From Streptomyces hygroscopicus subsp. hygroscopicus (GTDB taxonomy: Bacteria; Actinomycetota; Actinomycetes; Streptomycetales; Streptomycetaceae), in the NCBI RefSeq assembly GCF_030269125.1, contig NZ_BSSM01000002.1:186001-250000 (forward strand): a stretch of DNA of 64,000 nt, given 5' to 3'. Each line of letters starts with the position of its first letter. Position 1 is the first letter of the stretch. Below, piece by piece: positions 54,679 through 62,982 of this stretch. The translations under genes were made by a program, and so were the position numbers. The notes under the pieces are model-generated. The model was not told the origin of the DNA. It made no database searches and was given only the letters and a program-made list of their open reading frames with translations.

Positions 54679-54706
54679 TCACCCGCTCGGGTTGCCGAGC
54701 GGGTGA
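54679..54706 (+). promoter_or_regulatory. Hairpin in the leader of the ARH operon
   Basis: TCACCCGCTCGG-GTTG-CCGAGCGGGTGA is a perfect 12-bp stem with a 4-nt loop, about 95 bp before the first gene. It lacks a U tract. It may be a leader regulatory structure or a terminator fragment. I could not match it to a known riboswitch. Confidence 0.55.
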
Positions 54707-54801
54707 CAGGGGCGCTTCCGAGGCAGGTACGGCGACCCGTCGTGGGACACATCCGCAAAGGGTCCGCGGGCCCAGGTGGGCCCCGCCGAAGGAGGCCGCC
54801 C

Positions 54802-56346
54802 ATGGCATCGACCGCCTGCACTCCCCCGCTCCCGGCGGCCGGGGGACCGCTCCAGGGGCCCGAGGGCCTCGCCGGTCCGCACGCACGGGCCCGGGGCGCC
54901 CTGCTCGGCCTGGCCGTCGGCGACGCGCTGGGCGCCCCCGCGGAGAACCTGAAGCCCTCCGAGATCCGGGCCCGCTGGGGCCGCATCACGGGCTACGTCA
55001 CGGACCGGCCGCAGGGCACGGACGACACCGAGTACGCGCTCTTCTCCGGCCTGCTGCTCGCCCGGCACGGCTCGGCGCTCACCCCGGCGCACGCGGAGGC
55101 CGCCTGGCACGAGTGGATCGCCGACCGGGCCGAGGGCACGTTCCGCGGCGCGGGCTTCAGCGAGCGCGGCACGCTGGAGAACCTGCGCCGGGGCCTGGCC
55201 GCGCCGATCTCGGCCCAGCACCGGCACGCCTGGAGCGACGGCCTCGCGATGCGCGCGGCCCCCTTCGGCGTCTTCGCCGCCGGACGCCCTGGGGAGGCGG
55301 CCCGCCTGGTCGCGATCGACGGCTCCGTCAGCCACGAGGGCGAGGGCATCTACGGCGGCCAGGCGGTCGCGGCGGGCGTGGCCGCGGCGATGGCGGGCGC
55401 CCCGGTCCCGGTGGTGATCGCCGCCGCCCTCGCGGTGATCCCCGACGACTCCTGGACCGCCCGCTCCCTGCGCCGTGCCGTGGCCGTCGCCCACCGCGGC
55501 GAACGCGCCGTCCGCTCGGCCGTCGTCATCGGCGGCTACCCCTGGACCGACCTCGCCCCGGAGGCCGTCGCCCTCGCCTTCGGCGCGTACGCGACCGCCG
55601 ACGGCGACTTCCGGGAAGCGGTCCTCACGGCCGTCAACATGGGCCGCGACGCCGACACGACGGCTGCGGTCGCGGGCGCGCTCTCGGGAGCGACCCAGGG
55701 TGCCCAGGCGATCCCTGCCGACTGGGCGAACGCCATCGGCCCGGCGCGGGGGAGGTGCCTGCCGTCGATGGCCGGGCGGCACGTGCTGGAGGTGGCGGAG
55801 CTGCTGGTGGCGGGGGCCGGTGCCGAACGCCGGGCGCGGGACGGGCGGGGGACGGAGCGCGCGCGGGAGGCAGCGCGCGAGCGGGAGGCGGAGGTGCTCC
55901 TGCCGTCCTCGCCGCGCGGGCCGGCCGCGCCGGAGGCCACCGGACCCGCGGCGGCCTTCCCGCCCCTCCGTCCGACCGGGTCCCCCGCGCTCGCCTCCGT
56001 ACCCGCCTCCGCACCGCTCCGGCCGACCGAGCCCCCCGCCCTCGCCTCCACACCCCTCCCGCCGACCGAGCCCCCCGCCCTCGCCTCCGCACTTCTCCCC
56101 CCGGCCAAGTCCTCCGCACCCCCGACCGCACCCCTCCCGCCGACCGCCCCCTCCCCGTCACCCGCCCCCGCCTCGCGGTCCGCCGAGCCGCCCCCGTGCC
56201 TCCAGCCGTCCCCCCAGCCGGTGCAAGCGCCCCCGCCCTCCGTCCCACCCCTCGAACCGGTGGAGTCGGGTGGCGGGCGGACGACGGAGCGGGCGGACGA
56301 CGGGCGAAGTCCCCTGGTCGGGGCGGACAGCGAGGCGCGGGCGTGA
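54802..56346 (+). CDS. ADP-ribosylglycohydrolase-family protein 1, with Pro-rich tail
   Basis: The 514-residue protein starts at ATG 54802, 6 nt after GGAGG. The ARH fold spans about residues 28-340: GALLGLAVGDALGAPAENLK, the metal site TDDTE (73-77) and the late motif NMGRDADTTAAVAGALSGAT (Asp283, Asp285). Both metal-binding motifs look intact, so hydrolysis of an ADP-ribosyl or related riboside bond is expected. From about residue 375 the protein is a Pro/Ala/Ser-rich tail (RPTEPPALASTPLPPTEPP repeats), probably disordered. It overlaps the next gene by 4 bp. Confidence 0.93.
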   Translation: MASTACTPPLPAAGGPLQGPEGLAGPHARARGALLGLAVGDALGAPAENLKPSEIRARWGRITGYVTDRPQGTDDTEYALFSGLLLARHGSALTPAHAEAAWHEWIADRAEGTFRGAGFSERGTLENLRRGLAAPISAQHRHAWSDGLAMRAAPFGVFAAGRPGEAARLVAIDGSVSHEGEGIYGGQAVAAGVAAAMAGAPVPVVIAAALAVIPDDSWTARSLRRAVAVAHRGERAVRSAVVIGGYPWTDLAPEAVALAFGAYATADGDFREAVLTAVNMGRDADTTAAVAGALSGATQGAQAIPADWANAIGPARGRCLPSMAGRHVLEVAELLVAGAGAERRARDGRGTERAREAAREREAEVLLPSSPRGPAAPEATGPAAAFPPLRPTGSPALASVPASAPLRPTEPPALASTPLPPTEPPALASALLPPAKSSAPPTAPLPPTAPSPSPAPASRSAEPPPCLQPSPQPVQAPPPSVPPLEPVESGGGRTTERADDGRSPLVGADSEARA

Positions 56347-57461
56347 GGGCGGGCCGCGTGGAGGGGATGCTGCTCGGACTCGCCGCGGGGGACGCCGCCG
56401 GCTGGCCGGCCGCCCGGCACCGGGCCGCCCGCATGCCCGAGTGGACCCGCCGCCTCACCCGCGAGCTGGACACCTTCGCGGAACAGAACGCGACCACCAC
56501 CCTCCCCGTGCCGATCGCCCTCAACCAACCCCCCGAGCCCCTGCGCCTGGGCCCCTCCGACGACGCCGAATGGGCGGCCTTCGCCGCGGAGGCGGTGCTG
56601 CGCGCCGGCACCGACGACGCCCTCGGCGACCTCAGCCGCGACCGCCGTACCCGCGCCGCCATCGACCTCACCTGGACCGCCGTCGCCTGCGAGGTCGCCG
56701 CCGCCGCGGACCGGGCGCCGGAGATCGAGTCGGCCGTACTGCCGCTGCGCGCCCGCATCTCCGTGCGGGCCGGTCTCGGCAACCTCGCCACCGGCCTGCG
56801 CCCACCCGCCACCGGCCACGACAACCCGCACTACTTCGACGACGCCGCCTGCGTCCGCGCCTGCGCCCTCGCCGTGGCCCACCCCGGGGACCCCGAACGC
56901 GCCGCAGACCTCGCCGAGTTCGACGCCCGCTACACCCAGGACGGCGACGGCGTGCACGGCGCACGGGCCATGGCGGCGGCCGTCTCGCTCGCCCTGACCG
57001 GCGCGGACACCGGCACCTGTGTCACCGCCGCCCTGGCCCAGCTCCCGGCCGACACGGAGATCGGCCGCAACGCCCGGCACGCGCTCGCCCTCGCCGAGGG
57101 CGGCGCCTGTGCCTTCGCCCTCGTCCCCCTCCTCGAACACCAGATCGTGGACCACGTCTACAGCTACGGCATCGCCGCCGCCGAGACCGTCCCCGTCGCC
57201 CTCGCGCTGACCACCGCCACCGGCGGGCGCCTCGCCGAGGCCGTACCCGCCGCCGCGTGTCTGTCCCGGGTCGCCGACTCCGCCCCCGCCCTCGCGGGCG
57301 CCCTCACCGGCGCGCTCGGCGGCGCCTCGGCGGTCCCGGAGCCCTGGCGGGAGGCCTGCCGCATCCTGCCCGGCTGCGCCCTGCCCCGCCTGACCGGAAC
57401 CGACCTGGTGGAACTCGCCGGACTCCTGGAAGCCGCGCAACCGGCCCGCCCAGGAGGATGA
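56343..57461 (+). CDS. ADP-ribosylglycohydrolase-family protein 2, degenerate active site
   Basis: The 372-residue protein starts at GTG 56343 in the preceding stop. The fold is recognisable (VEGMLLGLAAGDAAGWPAAR, DGDGVHGARAMAAAVSLALT, CLSRVADSAPALAGALTGAL), but the metal motifs are altered: SDDAE (72-76) replaces TDDTE and SRVADSA (308-314) replaces GRDADTT, so one ligand Asp becomes Val. Catalysis is therefore doubtful; it could be a regulatory or partner subunit of the active paralogues. The gene is intact, with normal codon use. Confidence 0.9.
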   Translation: MRAGRVEGMLLGLAAGDAAGWPAARHRAARMPEWTRRLTRELDTFAEQNATTTLPVPIALNQPPEPLRLGPSDDAEWAAFAAEAVLRAGTDDALGDLSRDRRTRAAIDLTWTAVACEVAAAADRAPEIESAVLPLRARISVRAGLGNLATGLRPPATGHDNPHYFDDAACVRACALAVAHPGDPERAADLAEFDARYTQDGDGVHGARAMAAAVSLALTGADTGTCVTAALAQLPADTEIGRNARHALALAEGGACAFALVPLLEHQIVDHVYSYGIAAAETVPVALALTTATGGRLAEAVPAAACLSRVADSAPALAGALTGALGGASAVPEPWREACRILPGCALPRLTGTDLVELAGLLEAAQPARPGG

Positions 57462-57468
57462 TTCGGGC

Positions 57469-58647
57469 ATGACGCCCAAGCAACCCAAAGGCACCGGACA
57501 GCCCGATCTGGACGAACGGATCACCGGCGCCCTCGTCGGCGCGGCCGTCGGCGACGCCCTCGGCGGACCGGTCGAGGGGTACTCCCCCGACCAGATCGCC
57601 GAGCGCCACGGCGGCCCCGTGCACGGCTTCGTCGGCCCCTGGCACGGCGACGCCTGGCGTACCGCCCGTCCCCTCGCGCCGTACCACAAGGGCGACGGAC
57701 ACGTCACCGACGACACCTTGATGACGCACGCGCTGATCCGGGTCTACGACCGCGTCCGCGACCACCTCGACGCCTACGCGCTCGCCGAGCACCTGGTCCC
57801 GGACCTGATGACCAACCCCCGCTGGATCCCCGAGCTGGAGGCGGAGACGCTGCCGCTGCACCGCCTCTTCCTCGCCGAGAAGTGGCTGGTGGCCCGGCTC
57901 GCCTACGGGCACGCCGATCCCCGGGAGGCGGGCGTCGGCAACATCGTCAACTGCGGCGCCGCGATGTACATGGCCCCCGTCGGCCTGGTCAACGCCGCCC
58001 ATCCGCGGGCCGCTTACGCCGAGGCGCTGGACATCGCCGGCGCCCACCAGTCCTCGTACGGCCGGGAGGCGGCCGGTGTCCTCGCCGCGGCCGTCGCCGC
58101 TGCCACCGCGCCGGACGCGACCCCGGACTCGGTGGTGACCGCGTGCCTGGCGCTGGCCAAGGACGGCACCCGGGAGGCGATCGAGAAGGTCTGCGAAGTG
58201 GCGTACGAGCACGACGACTTCGAGTCGGCGCTCGGTCCGCTGCGGACCGCGGTCGCGCCGTACGACACCGTCGGCCCGGATTACCGCGCCCCCTCGCTGG
58301 GCGCCCGCCGTCCCTCGCGGCTGCACTCCGTCGAGGAACTGCCCGTCGCGCTCGGGATGCTGGTGGTGTCCGGCGGCGACTACCGGCACGCGGTGCTCGG
58401 TTCGGTCAACTACGGCCGCGACTGCGACTCGATCGCCACCATGGCCGGTGCCCTCGCGGGCGCGCTCGGCTCGCCGGTGCCCGAGGAGTGGGCGAAGACG
58501 GTCGCGGAGGCCAGCCGCCTGGACCTGTGGCAGCCGGCCCGCACCCTCGCCCAGGTCGCCCGGGAGGTCTTCGCCCTCGACCGCGGCCGGCGCCGCGCCC
58601 ATGAGGGTGCCTTCGCCGCCCTGGGAGGTGCGCCGTGCTCCGACTGA
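57469..58647 (+). CDS. ADP-ribosylglycohydrolase-family protein 3
   Basis: The 392-residue protein starts at ATG 57469, 10 nt after AGGAGG. ARH motifs are complete: ITGALVGAAVGDALGGPVEG, TDDT at 80-83 in GHVTDDTLMTHALIRVYD, and NYGRDCDSIATMAGALAGAL (Asp318, Asp320). It has a long middle region with NIVNCGAAMYMAPVGLVNAA. It is closest in pattern to the general bacterial ADP-ribosylglycohydrolases. The end overlaps the next start (58635) by 13 bp. Confidence 0.94.
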   Translation: MTPKQPKGTGQPDLDERITGALVGAAVGDALGGPVEGYSPDQIAERHGGPVHGFVGPWHGDAWRTARPLAPYHKGDGHVTDDTLMTHALIRVYDRVRDHLDAYALAEHLVPDLMTNPRWIPELEAETLPLHRLFLAEKWLVARLAYGHADPREAGVGNIVNCGAAMYMAPVGLVNAAHPRAAYAEALDIAGAHQSSYGREAAGVLAAAVAAATAPDATPDSVVTACLALAKDGTREAIEKVCEVAYEHDDFESALGPLRTAVAPYDTVGPDYRAPSLGARRPSRLHSVEELPVALGMLVVSGGDYRHAVLGSVNYGRDCDSIATMAGALAGALGSPVPEEWAKTVAEASRLDLWQPARTLAQVAREVFALDRGRRRAHEGAFAALGGAPCSD

Positions 58648-59996
58648 CCTGGGTCCAGCCCGAGGACCTGCTCGGCCACGAACTGCGCCAGGCCCGCCTC
58701 GACGGCCGTGAGCCGTCCCGGATCGAGGAGCGCTGGCGCGCGGCGGGCGGTCCGGACGCCCCCGAGCGCGCGGGCGCCTCCCCGCATCGCGTCTCGCGCT
58801 ACCTGCGGCTGCTCGCCGAGGACCTGCTCGACGAACTCGCCGACCTGCCCAGCCGGTTGGCCGACGACGAACCGACCGAACTGGCCGCGATCAAGGCCGC
58901 CTGTCCCGACTGGCCCACCCCGCGGCCGTCCGGAACGCCGGGGCCGCCCGCCTTCGAGGCGTCCTGGCTGGGCCGGGCCATCGGCTGCCTGCTGGGCAAA
59001 CCGGTCGAGAAGCTGCCCCTGGACGCCGTCCGCGCCCTCGGCCGCGCGAGCGGGAACTGGCCGCTCACCGGCTACTTCACCGCCCGGGGCGTCCCCGCGG
59101 AACTGCTCGCCGCGCACCCCTGGAACCGCCGCTCGGCCGCCACCTCGCTCGCCGAGAACATCGACGGCATGCCCGAGGACGACGATCTCGACTACCCGCT
59201 GCTCAACCTGCTGCTGCTCCAGCGGCACGGGAAGGGCTTCACCACGACGGACGTCGCCCGGCTGTGGCTGGAGGAGCTGCCGCCCGGCCGCACGTTCACC
59301 GCCGAACGCCTCGCCTACCGCAACCTCCTCACCGGTGTGGAACCCCCGCACACCGCACGCCACCGCAACCCGTTCCGCGAGTGGATCGGCGCCCTGATCC
59401 GTGCCGACGTGCACGGCTGGACCAACCCGGGCGACCCGGCCGCGGCGGCCGAACAGGCATACCGGGACGCGGTGTTGACCCATACGGCCAACGGCGTCTA
59501 CGCGGCCATGTTCACCGCCGCCACCCTCGCCGCGGCCGCCACCGGCGACCACGACGTCCACACCTGCCTGCGCGCGGGCCGGTCGGTCGTCCCGCACCGC
59601 TCCCGGCTGGCCCAGGCCCTCGACCACGCCGTTCGGCTGGCATCGGCGCACGAGGACTTCGACACCGTGGTGGACGAACTGCACGCCGTCTACGCCCACA
59701 CCCACCACTGGGTGCACGCCCTCCCCAACACCGCCCTGCTGGCCGCCGCGCTCACCCACGCGGACGGCGACTTCACCGGCTCGATCCGGCGGGCGGTGGC
59801 GGGCGGTCTGGACACCGACTCGGTCGGCGCGACCGCGGGCAGCGTCGCCGGGCTGCTCGCGGGCTCCCCCGCCGCGCTTCCCGAGCACTGGCGGGCCCCG
59901 CTGAAGAACCGGCTCGCCACCACCGTCGCCGACCTCGACGGCACCGGCTTCGACACCCTCGCCCACCTCACCCACCTGGAGGCGAACCGCACATGA
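58635..59996 (+). CDS. ADP-ribosylglycohydrolase-family protein 4 (DDDL subtype)
   Basis: The 453-residue protein starts at GTG 58635 after GGGAGG. Residues 1-105 are a helical leader (PEDLLGHELRQARLDGREPS) not found in the other three. The ARH part has WLGRAIGCLLGKPVEKLPLD, a variant metal motif EDDDLDYPLLNLLLLQRHGK (181-184) in place of TDDT, and AVAGGLDTDSVGATAGSVAG (Asp393, Asp395). It is a distinct subfamily, so its substrate likely differs from proteins 1 and 3. ATGA overlap couples it to the kinase gene. Confidence 0.92.
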   Translation: MLRLTWVQPEDLLGHELRQARLDGREPSRIEERWRAAGGPDAPERAGASPHRVSRYLRLLAEDLLDELADLPSRLADDEPTELAAIKAACPDWPTPRPSGTPGPPAFEASWLGRAIGCLLGKPVEKLPLDAVRALGRASGNWPLTGYFTARGVPAELLAAHPWNRRSAATSLAENIDGMPEDDDLDYPLLNLLLLQRHGKGFTTTDVARLWLEELPPGRTFTAERLAYRNLLTGVEPPHTARHRNPFREWIGALIRADVHGWTNPGDPAAAAEQAYRDAVLTHTANGVYAAMFTAATLAAAATGDHDVHTCLRAGRSVVPHRSRLAQALDHAVRLASAHEDFDTVVDELHAVYAHTHHWVHALPNTALLAAALTHADGDFTGSIRRAVAGGLDTDSVGATAGSVAGLLAGSPAALPEHWRAPLKNRLATTVADLDGTGFDTLAHLTHLEANRT

Positions 59997-60889
59997 CCCA
60001 CATCGCCGTCCTCGGCAGCACGAACATGGACCTCGTCGCCTTCGTCGCCAAGGCCCCGCAGCGCGGCGAGACGGTGACCGGCCGGGAGTTCCGCACCGTC
60101 CCGGGTGGCAAGGGCGCCAACCAGGCGATCGCCGCCGCGCGGGCCGGCGCCACCGTCTCGATGATCGGCGCGGTGGGCAACGACGCGTTCGGGACGCGGC
60201 TGCGGGAGACCCTCGAACACTCCGGCGTGGACACCGACTTCCTGCGCACGGTCGAGGGCCCCTCCGGCACCGCGCACATCGTGGTGGACGACGAGGGCGG
60301 CAACTCCATCGTCGTCGTCCCGGGCGCCAACGGCACCGTCGACCATCTCTCGCCCGGCGACGAGGGGCTGATCGCCTCCGCCGACACCCTGCTGCTCCAG
60401 CTGGAGATCCCGCCGGCCGCGGTGGTCGCGGGCGCCGAGGCCGCCCGCCGGCACGGTGTCCGTACGGTCCTCACCCCCTCCCCCATCCAGCCGCTGCCGC
60501 CCGGACTCCTCGCCGCGACCGATCTGCTGGTGCCCAACCAGTACGAGGCGATCACCCTCACCGGCCGCACGGACCCGCGCGAGGCCGCCGCCGCGCTGCT
60601 GGAACTGGTACCGCGCGCGGTGGTCACGCTGGGCGCGACCGGCTGTCTGTACGTGGCCCGGGACGCCGCCGAGCCGCTGGTGGTGCCCGCGCCCCGGGTC
60701 GAGGCGGTGGACACCACGGGTGCGGGCGACACCTTCACCGGGGCGCTCGCGGTGGCCCTCGCCGAGGAGAAACCCGTACGGGAGGCCCTGTCCTGGGCCG
60801 CCGCAGCGGCCTCCCTCTCGGTCGAGCGGGCCGGGGCGTCGGCGTCGATGCCGTACCGCCCGGAGATCGACGCGCGGTTCACCTCGTGA
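59993..60889 (+). CDS. rbsK: Ribokinase-like PfkB sugar kinase
   Basis: The 298-residue protein starts at ATG 59993 in the ARH4 stop, with GGAGG upstream. It has the ribokinase signatures: VLGSTNMDLVAFVAKAPQRG, VPGGKGANQAIAAARAGATV (sugar-binding GGKGAN at 38-43) and the catalytic DTTGAGDTFTGALAVALAEE (Asp246 in GAGD). The substrate is probably ribose, given its place after four riboside-hydrolase homologues. It overlaps the CoA-transferase gene by 4 bp. Ribose transport genes are not nearby. Confidence 0.94.
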   Translation: MTHIAVLGSTNMDLVAFVAKAPQRGETVTGREFRTVPGGKGANQAIAAARAGATVSMIGAVGNDAFGTRLRETLEHSGVDTDFLRTVEGPSGTAHIVVDDEGGNSIVVVPGANGTVDHLSPGDEGLIASADTLLLQLEIPPAAVVAGAEAARRHGVRTVLTPSPIQPLPPGLLAATDLLVPNQYEAITLTGRTDPREAAAALLELVPRAVVTLGATGCLYVARDAAEPLVVPAPRVEAVDTTGAGDTFTGALAVALAEEKPVREALSWAAAAASLSVERAGASASMPYRPEIDARFTS

Positions 60890-62082
60890 GCGGGGGTACG
60901 GCGGCGCTGGACGGGCTGCGGGTGCTGGACCTGGCGACGCTCTTCGCCGGGCCCATGGCCGCGACGCTGCTCGGCGACTTCGGCGCCGAGGTGATCAAGG
61001 TGGAACACCCGGGGCGCCCCGATCCGTCCCGCGGGCACGGTCCGGCGAAGGACGGGGTCGGCCTGTGGTGGAAGGTGCTCGGCCGCAACAAGCGCACCAT
61101 CACCCTGGACCTGTCCCGGCCGGGCGGCCGCGCCACCCTGCTGCGTCTCGCGGCCACCGCCGATGTCGTGATCGAGAACTTCCGGCCCGGCACGCTGGAG
61201 AGGTGGGACCTGGGCTGGGCGGAGCTGTCCGCGGCCAACCCGCGGCTGGTGCTCGCCCGGGTCACCGCGTTCGGACAGTTCGGGCCGTACGCGCACCGGC
61301 CCGGCTTCGGGACGCTCGCGGAGGCGATGAGCGGGTTCGCCGCGCTCACCGGGGAGCCGGAGGCGCCGCCGGTCCTGCCGCCGTTCGGGCTCGCCGACTC
61401 GGTCGCGGGCCTCGCCACGGCGTACGCCGTGCTCACGGCGCTGGCCGCGCGGGAGCGCACCGGCGCCGGCCAGGTCGTGGACATGGCGATCATCGAGCCG
61501 ATCCTGTCCGTGCTGGGCCCGCACCCCACCTGGTACGACCAGCTCGGCTACGTCCAGGAACGCACCGGCAACCGGTCCGCGAACAACGCCCCGCGCAACA
61601 CGTACCGCACCGCCGACGGCACCTGGGTGGCCGTCTCCACGTCCGCGCAGTCGGTGGCCGAGCGGGTGATGCGGCTGGTGGGGCGGCCGGAGCTGATCGA
61701 GGAGCCGTGGTTCGCCACGGGCGCGGAGCGGGCCGCGCACGCGGAGGTGCTGGACGAGGCGGTCGGCTCCTGGATCGCCGCCCGCACCCGTACGGAGGTG
61801 CTGGCGGCCTTCGAGAAGGCGGAGGCGGCGGTGGCGCCGGTGCAGGACGTGCGGGACGTGTTCGAGGACCCCCAGTACCAGGCACTCGACACGGTGACGA
61901 CCGTGCCGGACCCCGAGCTGGGTCCCTTGCGGCTCCAGAACGTCCTCTTCCGCCTGTCCGCCACTCCCGGCGCGATCCGCTGGGCCGGGCGGCCGCACGG
62001 CGCGGACACCGACGCGGTCCTCGCCGAGCTGGGCCTCGCCCCGGCCGACATCGCCGCCCTGCGCGCGGAGGGCGCCCTGTGA
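60886..62082 (+). CDS. CaiB/BaiF class III CoA-transferase
   Basis: The 398-residue protein starts at GTG 60886 within the kinase stop. It shows LRVLDLATLFAGPMAATLLG, DFGAEVIKVEHPGRPDPSRG, VVIENFRPGTLERWDLGWAE and the catalytic aspartate in PPFGLADSVAGLATAY (Asp171, as in formyl-CoA transferase). Such enzymes move CoA from an acyl-CoA donor to a carboxylic acid. Co-translation with a CitE-like lyase suggests the acid becomes a beta-hydroxyacyl-CoA that is then split. The acid is unknown. Confidence 0.94.
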   Translation: MSGGTAALDGLRVLDLATLFAGPMAATLLGDFGAEVIKVEHPGRPDPSRGHGPAKDGVGLWWKVLGRNKRTITLDLSRPGGRATLLRLAATADVVIENFRPGTLERWDLGWAELSAANPRLVLARVTAFGQFGPYAHRPGFGTLAEAMSGFAALTGEPEAPPVLPPFGLADSVAGLATAYAVLTALAARERTGAGQVVDMAIIEPILSVLGPHPTWYDQLGYVQERTGNRSANNAPRNTYRTADGTWVAVSTSAQSVAERVMRLVGRPELIEEPWFATGAERAAHAEVLDEAVGSWIAARTRTEVLAAFEKAEAAVAPVQDVRDVFEDPQYQALDTVTTVPDPELGPLRLQNVLFRLSATPGAIRWAGRPHGADTDAVLAELGLAPADIAALRAEGAL

Positions 62083-62885
62083 CCCCGCTGACGTGGCTGT
62101 ACGTCCCCGGGGACCGGCCGCATGTGATCGCCAAGGCGCTGGTGGCGGGCGCGGACGTGGTGGTGATCGACCTGGAGGACGCGGTGGCGCCGGACCGCAA
62201 GGAGTACGCGCGCGCGGTCACGGCGGACCTCCTCGCGGAGCCGCGGCCGGTGCCGGTGCATGTGCGGGTGAACGCCCTGGGCACGCCGTGGGCGGCGGCG
62301 GACCTGGCGGCGCTGCGGGGGCTGCGGGGGCTGTCGGGCCTGCGGCTGCCGAAGGTGACGGGGCCCTCGGAGGTGCGCCACGTCGCGGCCGCCGTCCCCT
62401 TCCCGCTCTACGCGCTGCTGGAGACGGCGCTGGCCGTCGAGCACGCGTACGCCATCGCCGGCGCGCATCCGTCCCTGCGGGGCATCTCCCTGGGCGAGGC
62501 GGATCTCCGGGCGGACCTCGGGGTCCGGGCCGACTCGGGGCTCGACTGGCCGCGCTCCCGGGTGATCGTCGCGGCCCGCGCGGCCGGGCTGCCGCCGCCT
62601 CCGCAGACGGTCCACCCCGACATCCGCGACCTCGACGGCCTGGCCGCCTCCTGCGCCCACGGCCGGGCCCTCGGCTTCCTCGGCCGCGCCGCGATCCACC
62701 CGCGCCAGCTCCCGGTCATCGAGCGCGCCTACCTCCCCACCCCCGCGGAGCTGGAGCACGCCGAGACCGTCATCAAGGCGGCCACCACCGACCCCGGCGC
62801 CCAGGCGCTCCCCGACGGCCGCTTCATCGACGCGGCGGTGGTGGCCATGGCCCGCCGGACGCTCTCGCTGGCCCGGCGCGGATGA
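62079..62885 (+). CDS. HpcH/HpaI-type CitE-like lyase
   Basis: The 268-residue protein starts at GTG 62079 within the transferase stop. It has the CitE/malyl-CoA lyase pattern: LTWLYVPGDRPHVIAKALVA, VVVIDLEDAVAPDRKEYARA (metal-binding DLED), VHVRVNALGTPWAAADLAAL, ISLGEADLRADLGV and the late GRAAIHPRQLPVIERAY. Such enzymes cleave malyl-CoA, citramalyl-CoA or citryl-type thioesters to acetyl-CoA plus a keto acid. It is the last gene of the operon, ending before a strong terminator. Confidence 0.93.
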   Translation: MTPLTWLYVPGDRPHVIAKALVAGADVVVIDLEDAVAPDRKEYARAVTADLLAEPRPVPVHVRVNALGTPWAAADLAALRGLRGLSGLRLPKVTGPSEVRHVAAAVPFPLYALLETALAVEHAYAIAGAHPSLRGISLGEADLRADLGVRADSGLDWPRSRVIVAARAAGLPPPPQTVHPDIRDLDGLAASCAHGRALGFLGRAAIHPRQLPVIERAYLPTPAELEHAETVIKAATTDPGAQALPDGRFIDAAVVAMARRTLSLARRG

Positions 62886-62928
62886 GGGCTCCGGCGGGGC
62901 TGACGCCGATCGGACCCCGCCGGACACG

Positions 62929-62966
62929 CGCGAAGGGCGCCCGGGGATCCCCGGGCGCCCTTCGCG
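62929..62966. terminator. Bidirectional terminator between the ARH operon and lgt
   Basis: A perfect 38-bp inverted repeat centred on GGGGATCCCC lies between two convergent genes. The effective stem is about 17 bp with a 4-nt loop. Confidence 0.92.
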
Positions 62967-62982
62967 TCGTACGAACCGCTCG

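Noticed and set aside
54679..54801. Guanidine, ZTP or cobalamin riboswitch in the ARH operon leader
   Set aside because: The hairpin is real, but none of the conserved cores of these classes could be matched.
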